Of a DNA stretch of 24,917 bases, positions 10,824-18,830 are shown piece by piece. Location: contig SZWC01006881.1 in assembly GCA_023375785.1 (NCBI GenBank), forward strand, positions 19,015 to 43,931. Reading direction: 5' to 3'. The notes under the pieces are model-generated. The model was not told where the DNA came from, made no database searches, and worked only from the letters and a program-made list of their open reading frames with translations. A program made the translations under genes and the position numbers. How positions within the stretch are numbered: position 1 is the stretch's first letter; each line of letters starts with the position of its first letter. The stretch comes from Penium margaritaceum (taxonomy: Eukaryota; Streptophyta; Zygnematophyceae; Desmidiales; Peniaceae).

Positions 10824-12281
10824 ATGCCCACTAGTCCTAGCGGGGAGGGATCCTCCTCTGATGGGGGGGGGGCTCGTCCCCCTTTCCTGTAGCAGCTGTA
10901 ACAGCTACAGTAGCAGCAGTAGCAACCGCATCATCAGCAGTAGCAATAGTAACAGCAGCAGTAGTAGCAGCAGGAGCACTAGAAACACCAACAACAGCAG
11001 CAGCAACAGCAACAACAGCAGCAGCAGCAACAGCAGGAGCAACAGCAGGAGCAGCAGCAGTAGCGTCACCCTGCACAATCTGTCGTCGGTCCTTCTACCG
11101 CGATAGATCCGCTCGCCACTCTTCAGCCGCAGCTCGCAGCTCTGACACAGCAGCTCGTGGCACTACAGCTGCCGCCAACCCCATTGTCGCAACAGTCGTA
11201 ACAGCAGCAGTAGCAGCCGCCACCACTACAGCAGCAACCTCCCCCGCAGCAGCCACACCAACGTCAGCAAGCACCGTTTGCTCCGCCAGGATACGCGAGC
11301 CTGGCCCTATCCTTTGCCACACAGTACCTGGCGCAGCAACACACCCTACACCAACACCAGACGGTGACATCAATCCTTGGCCACACTTTGGGTGCTGGCC
11401 GCAAGCCAAAGGACTTCGAGACCCCACCGCCATCGCTTCAAGCTGGCGACCAGTTCTGGAGCTGGGAACTCATCTTCTGGATCTGGGCACAGTGTGAGAA
11501 CTTATGGCCCTACTAAGTTTTGCCCTTCGACTCCACCCAAGCCGACCAGGTCTACGATGCTGGTCGCGCCGTACGTGCTCTTGTCCCCGTCGCCCCTCAA
11601 GCCTCACGCCTTGCCCTCGAGCCCTTCCTCGGCGACCTCACCATCGGAGCCCTCCCTGACCCAGCAGCGGCTTGGCACGTACTCACTCGCCCTCGTGGCC
11701 TATCCAGCAATGCTGAGACCAGCCTCAGCTCCACGATTTCAACTCCCTTCGCATGGGGGAGACCGAGACGGTCACCTCCTACTGGCAGCGTGCAGAGGAC
11801 CTACTCCGCCACCTTAGAGACGCCGCACCACCTCCCCTCTCTGCGTTCCTGACTATCAAGTGCGGCGCCACGACCTCCTTCTCCGACGTCTTCGTCCACT
11901 ACTCCCAGGACGTTCTCGACGCCATGGCCGCCCAGGGTACTCTCATGCCCTTGGCGTACGAGCTCTTCCTCCGCATCGAGGAAGCTTGTCAGGAGTCACA
12001 CATCCATCGCACAGAGTCCCTCGCCTCCCCTGGCGTCGCCGCTCTTGCCGTTGTCGCTCCTGCCGTCGCATCAGTGACCATCGCCACCCCAGTAGCAATA
12101 GCATCCTCCGGCGCCTCCTCCTCTACCAAGAAGAAGAAGAAGGTCAAGAAAGGCAAAGGGCACTCAACAGCAGACTAGCGGATCTGGCAGCGCCAACCTC
12201 GTTTGCCATAACTTTGGCCAGTCTGGACACTGATGGTACACATGTCCGCTTCCTACTAACAAAGCTCGTGTCATCGCCACC
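10824..12281 (+). pseudogene. gag: gag region of element 1 (decayed capsid/nucleocapsid)
   Basis: The putative start is ATG 10824, just after an A-rich tract and in phase with pol. A Gln-rich N-terminal part (10890-11260) follows and is broken only by TAG/TAA codons. The copia Gag core starts near 11400 with DFETPPPSL, parallel to DFDSTPPHF in element 2, and contains the conserved WSWE...WAQ..LWPY stretch (W-rich helix). TAA at 11514-11516 interrupts it. A frameshift near 11725 moves the homology to another phase (for example TETVTSYWQRAEDLLRHL, from 11756). A second shift near 12165, after a Lys-rich KKKKKVKKGKG segment, restores the original phase. The zinc knuckle (CX2CX4HX4C) at 12204-12245 is ruined: the second Cys codon reads TTT and TGA follows the His. 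No functional Gag could be made under the standard code. Confidence 0.85.
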
Positions 12282-13154
12282 ATGCATCGCCAGCGCGAGC
12301 CCCGCCTTGCCACCAGCGTTGTAACCGCCGATGTTCCTGTCACATCAACGCCACTCGTGACGGCCCCACCTCAGCATCCTTCACCGCTGTCCGCACCCGC
12401 TGCCCCGTCACTGGCTTCCTCCTCTCCCTTCCCCGACTCTGGCACCATCACACCGCAGTTGGTATACTCCATCGGCCCCTCTGCTCGCGAGCGCCAGCTG
12501 GAGCACTACATCGTATTCCAGCTCAGACTTCCTCGCCCTCCTCCCCAGGGAAGTGCGAGTTGTGTCGTTGCCAGTTCCTCCCTGCCCTACATGACAGAGT
12601 CGTTGCCGCGCACATGGCCTGTGTTTCCGCCTGTCCCGTCCTGTGCCGCCCTCTCTTCTCCTGCTCCTCTTCGAGATGAAGTTGCCTGGCTAGATGACTG
12701 GCACTCGCGGTTTGCACCTCCGTCCACTTTGTCAACGTCGCTCGCCCACTGCAATGTGACTGCCAGCGACCTTGCCTCTCCGGTCCAGGATCCGTCAGAG
12801 ACCTGGATCATCGACTCCGGGGCCACGCATCACATGACGGCCTCGTGCGAGGCCTTCAGTGTGCTTAGTCCCGACACCGATGTCACCGGGGTTCGGACGG
12901 GATCTGGTCAGATCTTGCCTGTTTGTGGTGTCGGCGTCGTTTGTTTCCGTGGTCCTCCGGGTGACGTCTTCTTGACTCATGTTCTCTTCGTCCCTGGCCT
13001 TGAGCTCAGCCTCCTGTGTGTCACCTCCCTTGATCGCATGAGCATGGACGTTTTGCATTCACGTGGCGTGGGCACTGTGTCGCTGCGTCCGTCCGGTCGT
13101 GTTGTCCTACATGCCACCGCCCGCAGCACCTTGTGGCATGTACCGTGCCTATCC

Positions 13155-13468
13155 GCTCCCACCTTTGTTTCCTCTTCGTCGACTGACACTGGCCACGTGT
13201 TTGTCACCAGTACATTGTCTCCACAGCACACGCGTCTTCTGCATCGCCGCCTCTGTCACGTCCACTCTGCCGCTATTAACAGCATGCTTTGCATACAACC
13301 AGCCACNNNNNNNNNNGCTCCCACCTTTGTTTCCTCTTCGTCGACTGACACTGGCCACGTGTTTGTCACCAGTACATTGTCTCCACAGCACACGCGTCTT
13401 CTGCATCGCCGCCTCTGTCACGTCCACTCTGCCGCTATTAACAGCATGCTTTGCATACAACCAGCCAC
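13155..13468. other. Assembly gap (10 N) flanked by an exact 152-bp duplication
   Basis: The 152 bp at 13155-13306 are repeated without visible difference at 13317-13468, separated by ten Ns (13307-13316). The duplicated piece encodes the protease-integrase junction only once in related elements, including element 2. This is almost certainly an unmerged contig overlap. Because 152 + 10 = 162 is divisible by three, the artefact happens to preserve the reading frame. Confidence 0.93.
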
Positions 13469-14408
13469 GGGTCTTGACTCAGCCTTCTTTCCTCTGTCGT
13501 GCCCCACTGAGTGCATCGATTACACTCAGGGCAAGATGCACCGCTCCACCTACCCCTTCTCTGCCTCTCGAGCGTCCGTCCCGCTCAACCTCGTCCACTC
13601 TAACGTCATGGGTCCTCTCCAGACAGAGTCTGCCGTCGAGCACGGTCATTACGTTCTGACCTTTATGGACGAATACTCTCGCTATCGCTGGGTTTTTTGC
13701 CTGCGACAGAAAAGCGACATCGCGCCCACCATTCGGGATTGGCTTGTCCGCGCTGAACGCGTGTGTGGTCGCTCCCTCCACCACTTTCGCTCACACCGCG
13801 GGGGCGAGTTTCTGGGGGAGACCACTCTTTTCCTTGCCTCCCGTGGTTTCCATCATGAGACGTTGGCACCGTACACGCCCGCCCAGGACGGGGTCTCTGA
13901 ACGATGGAACCGCACCATGGCCGACGCCTTTCGTACCATGTGGGTCTGATCCCGTGCCTCTGACGGCTTCTACTTCGAGGCCATGACCTACATGACATGG
14001 GTCTTGAACCAAATTCCCCATGGACCCATTCCTTCTCAGTCCACCCCATACCAGCATTGGTGTGGAGAACGCGCCGACTTGCGTCCAGCCCGTGTCTGGG
14101 GCTGCATCGCCATCGTCTAGTTGCCTGCTCCTTACCGGGGTGGCAAGCTCGACCCTTGAGGTCGCCCGTGCACCTTCCTTGGCATCTCCCGTGAGTCGAA
14201 AGCCTGGCGATTTTGGGATCCCGCTCGTCGTTGCATTGTCGAGTCCGGGGATGCCCTCTTCTTTGAGGACCTGTATCCACGGGACCTCATTCGCTAATGC
14301 GCGTTGATGTTCCTCCCGTCGTGTGGGGGAGTGGTGAGTCCATCCTCCGTCTTCCCGCGTCCGGGTGGTCCATCTCCTACGTCCACAGACCCACTTTCGC
14401 CGGCCGTC

Positions 14409-14927
14409 CCGTCCGTGTCTGCCAGCCCCTCAGGGCCGGCTTCCCCGTCTGTGGCCGCCAGCCTTTCAGAGCCGGCTTCCCCGTCTGTGGCCGCCAGCCC
14501 CTTAGGGCCGGCTTCCCCGTCGGTGGACGTCAGCCCCTCGGGGTCGGCTGCCCCGTCTGTGTCCGCCAGCCCCTCGGGGTCGGCTGCCCCGCCCGTGTCT
14601 GCTAGCCCCTCAGGGTTGGCTGCCCCGTCCGTGTCTGCCAGCCCCTCAACGCTGGCTGTCTCGTCCGCGCCCGCCAGCCCCTCAGGGCCAGCTGCCCCGT
14701 CCGTGTCCGCCCGCCCCTCAAGGCCGGCTGTCCCATCCGTGTCCGCCAGCCCCTAAGCACCGGCTGCCCCGTCTGGGTCCGCCAGCCCCTCAGGGCCGGC
14801 TGCCCGGTCTGTGTCCGCCAGCCCCTCAGGGTCGGCTGCCCCATCTGTGTCTACAGACCCCTCCGGGCCAGTCGCCCCATCTACGTCTGTCGGCCCCTCA
14901 GAGCAGGCTCCCCCGTCTGTGTCGGCT
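14409..14927 (+). repeat. 36-bp coding minisatellite in the integrase-RT linker
   Basis: Fourteen full 36-bp units and a partial fifteenth start at 14409, 14445, 14481 and so on to 14913. They encode the 12-residue motif PSVSASPSGPAA in phase with pol. Unit 10 contains TAA (14754-14756) where the others have TCA. The equivalent linker in element 2 is Pro/Ser-rich but not tandemly repeated, so the array expanded in this copy or lineage. Confidence 0.93.
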
Positions 14928-16865
14928 CGCTACACACGCGGTCCAGGCGAGAGCCTCAGACCCAGGATCCCGATAGTTAGCACTCAGGCCACCTCTGTAC
15001 GTCCTCTCACCCCACAACCCCCTGGGGGAGATGCAGATCCACTGCCTCGGAGACGTGGCTCCACTCCCACGATCGTGAGTGGGCACCCCTGCACCAAGGC
15101 ACTTGGTTTGGCCACACTGTCAGTCATTGTGGACCTACATCCAGGGTCGGCTCTGGGCTACGTCCTACTCCAGCAAGAACACCGGTATGCCGTTACGGCC
15201 GCATTCACGCTACTGCCACCAGGGGCACGAAACGTGCATGCCCTCACTGTCCGCCCCACTGAGCGACCAGAGGACCCAACCACCCTGCGCGAGGCTCGGG
15301 CGTCTCCCGAGGCCGCACACTGGGAAGCGGCGTGCGTCGACAAGCTAGCTGCCATCCGGCAACATCACGTCTACGAGCTCGTCGACCTTCTCCCGGGCCG
15401 CAAGGCCATCAGCGCCAAGTGGGTTCTCCTGCCGAGATGGAAACCAGACATGTCTTTGGACAAGTACAAAGCCCGTCTCACGGCCAAGGGGTTTGCTCAG
15501 ATACGTGGGATCGACTCTGACCAGATCTTTGTACCGGTCGGTCGGTTCTCCACTAGCCGCGCGTTATTCAGCCTGGTTGCACAGCATGGGTGGGAACTAC
15601 ATCAGATGGATGTGAGCAACGCCTTCCTCCATGGCTCACTGGAGGGCGAGGAGCTCTACATGGTGTAGCCCCAAGGCTTCGACGACGACTCTAGCAAGGT
15701 CTGGAAGCTCCGGAAAGCCCTCTATGGCTTGAAGCAGTCACCGCGCTGCTGGAACCAGGAGATCAGTCGTACGCTTCCGAGCGACAGCCTCCTTCGCAGC
15801 TCTACCGATCCCGCACTGTTCATTAGCCCACGAGGTCAGACGCTTGTCGCCGTCTTGGTCTATGTCGACGATCTGCTCATTGCATTACCGGATGCGGCTG
15901 CCATCCAGCGGGTCAAGGACCTGTTGTACGCCACCTACCAGATGAAAGACCTTGGGCCAGCGCGAGTTTTTCTAGGCATGGAGCTTGAGCATGATCGCTC
16001 CGCGGGCATACTGCATGTCCATCAGGCTGCCTACGTCAGCACCCTGTCCGGACGCTTCTCTCAGGACTTATCCCTCGTGCCGAGAGCATCCTCACCTATG
16101 TCGCCCGACGGTCAGGCGATGCTCAAAAGCTCCGATCCAACTGTGGTGGGGGAGCCAGTAGACGTGACCGCGTATTTGTGCGTCATCGGGCCACTGATGT
16201 TCCTAGCGACGAGGACACGTCCAGACATCACGATCGCCATCAACCTCCTAGCTCAATTCTCTCAGGAAACGCATCACCTCCACTTCGAGGTCGCGATTTG
16301 AGTACTGCGCTATGTAGTCTTGACTCCACGGCGAGGTCTCTTGTTCCGCCGACAGCCGTCTGTTGTTGCGGTGGGCTACACCGACAGAGACTGGGCTGGC
16401 AGTCCTGACGGTAAGAGCCGCACAGGTTGGATCTTTCTAGTTGGCGGCACAGCTGTGTCCTCGCGCAGTGGCAAGCAGGGGTGCATTGCACGCAGCACCG
16501 CTGAGGGTGAGTACATAGCCCTTGGTTCAGGCATATGTGAGAGCGTGTGGCTGCGTCGTCTGTTGTCCGAGCTGCGTCAGCCTGTCGCGTCCATCACGTT
16601 GCATTGTAACAATGAGAGTTCCATGGCCATCGCCGACAATGACGGCGTGCATCATACACACAAAAAGCACATCAATGTTGAGTATCACTATGTGGGTTCG
16701 TTGTTGCATGACGATACTATCAGCATTGTGCGGGTTAAGACAACACGACAGTTGGCTGACTTCTTCACCAAGGCGTTGAAGCGCGACTCGTTCAATAAGG
16801 CTGTGAGTTGAGTCGGTGTGCGTCCGTGAGTTGCACCCTTTGTCCCAGCTTCCATATCCATGTGC

Positions 16866-16936
16866 CATGGGGGAGTTTGTCTGTCGCATGTGATGCTGCC
16901 TGCCCATGTGCACTGCGCCTGTGAGTCATGGGGGAG
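16866..16936 (+). other. Polypurine tract of element 1, with an upstream duplicate
   Basis: CATGGGGGAG at 16927-16936 abuts the TGTTGG start of the 3' LTR and is the expected plus-strand primer site. An identical CATGGGGGAG lies 61 bp upstream at 16866-16875 and is followed by TTTG, not by an LTR. Element 2 shows only the LTR-adjacent copy. Confidence 0.85.
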
Positions 16937-17217
16937 TGTTGGGTTTACCGCGTCTCTCATTGTACTCTATTGTGTCCTCCCGGCTTGTGTACATTGGCGT
17001 GCATATGACTGACGGCGAGACTTGACGCAGCTGGAGTGTCGTCCGGTGGAGCCGACGCACGCTGAGGCCTACTCGCAGGTCGCTGGAGCCTCCTCCTTAC
17101 GTCAACGTGCTCAGCTCCATCGGCAAGCCTCCTTGGCGGTCGAGCCGCCAGCGGTCACTGGCTACGCAGAGGTCGTCTGCATGCTTGTGGTACTGGATCT
17201 GACTGTGCTGTTGTGTC
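16937..17217 (+). repeat. 3' LTR of element 1, first 281 bp only
   Basis: The sequence matches 8740-9020 without gaps, at roughly 91% identity by hand count, and stops after GCTGTTGTGTC. The 5' LTR continues there with TACAGCGTCATG, but here the terminus of element 2 (TGTAGG) begins. The missing part should lie to the right of element 2, outside this window. Confidence 0.93.
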
Positions 17218-17797
17218 TGTAGGTAGGCGCAGTTGCTGTGCTAGCAAGGAAGTAGATGACAAGCAACATAATACGCCATGGATCGGGGAATGCTCACGAC
17301 TTAGAAAAATAGAGTCACAGCTAGATTAGCGAGAGTGAGTGTGAGCGAGGTGGTGAGAGCCAGTTGACCGGGCCACCCACGCGAGGCTATCGTCGTGGGG
17401 CCCGGACGCCACCCAGGGATCGAACCCGACCCTGGAGCGAACGAGCTCCAGGCGGTTTCTCACACTTCGGCATAAGCCGGACGTGTGGTCCCAAGGGATC
17501 AGCAACCCGGTTCACCACTCTAGGAACATGGAAGCATGCAATCAATTAACAGGCATGCATTCCCACAAGTTGTATCCCCTTTTAGTATGAGTGCATTACT
17601 AAACTGAGGCATGCGACAAGACTGGTGCTGAAGCCACAACTTGGCAGCTTGAGGGAGGCACATCCTCTGTGTTCTTCATGCTGCACCACAGTCTTGCACC
17701 ATGTAGCCTTAATCCAGATTAATCACCTGCAGTGGTGAGATGTGTGTGTGAATGGAGACAAGAGGGCACTTGCGTGTGTTCGTGACAATAACCAACA
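17218..17797 (-). repeat. 3' LTR of element 2
   Basis: On the minus strand the LTR starts TGTTGG (17797-17792) and ends CCTACA (17223-17218), near-perfect short inverted ends, for a length of 580 bp. It is unrelated in sequence to the LTR of element 1. It carries strong inverted repeats at 17413-17452, including an 8-bp stem CCTGGAGC/GCTCCAGG, and a sequence resembling a pol III B box (GGTTCGATCCC on the minus strand, 17416-17426). Short open frames here have no recognisable product. Confidence 0.9.
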
Positions 17798-17807
17798 CTC
17801 CCCCATG
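17798..17807 (-). other. Polypurine tract of element 2
   Basis: On the minus strand CATGGGGGAG directly precedes the TGTTGG LTR start. It is identical to the tract of element 1. Confidence 0.88.
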
Positions 17808-17872
17808 ACCCACAGGCGAACATGCCTCACACACACAAAACATGGAACGACGTAGACAGCACAGGGATCACA

Positions 17873-18829
17873 TCAACTAACGGCATCACGAGAGCGCAGC
17901 AAGCCAACAGCATGCACGGCCGCTTTGAACATTCCACTGCTGAGCGCTTTGGTGAGAAAGTTTGCACGCTGTTGACGAGTGTCGACCCAGACGACCTGAA
18001 CTTCACCAGCAGCAATGCGCTCGCGTACAAAGTGATGCTCAATGTTGATGTGCTTAGTGCGAGAGTGATGCATGCCATCGTGCTCAGCGATTGCCTTCGC
18101 ACTCTGGTTGTCACAGCGCAGGGTGATGCAATGAATGGGAACACGCAACTGCTGCAACAAGCGGGACAACCACACACTCTCACACGTACCTGCACCCAGT
18201 GCCACATACTCTGCCTCACTTGAGCTCCTCGCAACACAACCCTGTTTTACACTCTTCCAGGAGACTGCAGTCCCCCCGACGAGAAAGATGTAACCAGTGC
18301 GGCTGCGAGCATCTGTGTCATGTGCCCAGTCGCTGTCTGTGTAGCCGTCAACGACTACAGAGGGCTGAGCACGGTAGCAGACTCCTACGCGTGCAGTGGA
18401 CAACGCGTAGCGGACGACGCGCAGTGCGGCCTCAAGATGCTTCTGCCGAGGCTGCTGCGAGAACTGGGCAAGGATGTTGACCGCAAAGGCCACATCTGCC
18501 CTAGTGGTGGTGGCGAGATACATGAGGGAGCCGACAACACTAAGGTAGTCGGTGACATCGACTGGCTCGCCCAGCTGTGCTGTGTCCAACGACTTCAGCA
18601 GACGCTGACCTGCTGGAGTCATTGGTGTGGACGCGGTGGGAACGTCTGCGAGCAGGGGAGCGAACCGCTCCCCCAGCGTGCGGATGTACGCGGCCTGGTG
18701 CACGTGCAGGGTGCGACGCTGACGATCACGCTCAAGCTCCATCCCCAAAAACACGCGTGCAGGACCTAGGTCCTTCATCTTGTACACAGACTGCAGCAGA
18801 CCCTTCACTGACTGGACAGCTGCCGGGCT
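17873..18829 (-). pseudogene. pol: pol C-terminal part of element 2 (end of RT and RNase H)
   Basis: After the N at 18830 the frame resumes with the RT thumb region (KDLGPARVFLGMELERD, TPMTPAGQRLLKS, YLSVVGSLMYLATTTRADV) and an intact-looking RNase H. RNase H shows YTDSDW, then SSSEAEY, then CDNQSAK, so the Asp, Glu and Asp acids are all present, followed by TKHINIEHHFVRE. The frame ends in TGA at 17873-17875, 75 bp before the PPT. It is in a different phase from the upstream part because of the gap. The degraded state lies in the missing RT core, not in this segment. Confidence 0.92.
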
Positions 18830-18830
18830 N
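18830..18830. other. Single N replacing about 310 bp of the RT core
   Basis: Upstream of the N the frame ends ARALLSLV. Downstream it resumes at a point matching PDAAAIQRVKDL of element 1. By comparison with element 1 (15579-15890), about 312 bp including MDVSNAFLHG and YVDD are absent. One N suggests an unresolved assembly join, but a genuine deletion is not excluded. Confidence 0.85.

Larger units (their letters stand above)
12282..16811 (+). pseudogene. pol: pol region of element 1 (protease, integrase, RT, RNase H), decayed
   Basis: One phase runs from 12282 to the final TGA at 16809-16811, broken by TGA 13947, TAG 14118, TGA 14157, TAA 14295, TAA 14754, TAG 15666 and TGA 16299. Domains in order: aspartic protease (WIIDSGATHHM, Asp codon 12813); HHCC zinc region, whose last Cys is Tyr (TAC 13521-13523); integrase core with first Asp changed to Asn (AAC 13602-13604), second Asp at 13668 and Glu at 13899; a Pro/Ser-rich linker with 36-bp repeats; RT with QMDVSNAFLHG (Asp codon 15609) and YVDD at 15861-15872; RNase H with Asp 16383 and Glu 16503, but the CDN Asp is Asn (AAC 16608-16610). 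The start 12282 is only the first ATG in this phase; the ancestral protein was fused to Gag. The frame also spans an assembly gap. Confidence 0.93.
8740..17217 (+). mobile_element. Ty1/copia LTR retrotransposon, element 1 (decayed; 3' LTR interrupted)
   Basis: The order is 5' LTR, PBS, leader, gag, protease, integrase, RT, RNase H, PPT, partial 3' LTR. Integrase before RT is the copia order. The gag-pol region was originally a single frame: the recognisable coding blocks at 10824-11720 and 12180-16811 share one phase, and the middle of gag has slipped. The 281 bp shared by the two LTRs differ at about 24 positions by my hand alignment (roughly 8.5%), so the insertion is not recent. The right LTR stops at 17217, where element 2 begins. 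The copy is inactive: many nonsense codons, two frameshifts, and catalytic Asp-to-Asn changes in integrase and RNase H. Left-side target-site bases would be CATAT (8735-8739); the matching right-side copy is outside the window. Confidence 0.95.

Noticed and set aside
10428..11076. Ala-, Ser- or Leu-rich open frames on either strand of the CAG blocks
   Set aside because: Triplet repeats give poly-Ala, poly-Ser, poly-Leu or poly-Gln in some frame without being genes. Only the Gln frame at 10824 is in phase with pol.
13663..14280. 205-codon minus-strand open frame opposite the integrase of element 1
   Set aside because: It is antisense to recognisable integrase sequence and has no domain of its own.
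17416..17426. A tRNA gene in the LTR of element 2
   Set aside because: Only a B-box-like stretch is present; I could not build an acceptor stem, D arm or anticodon arm around it.
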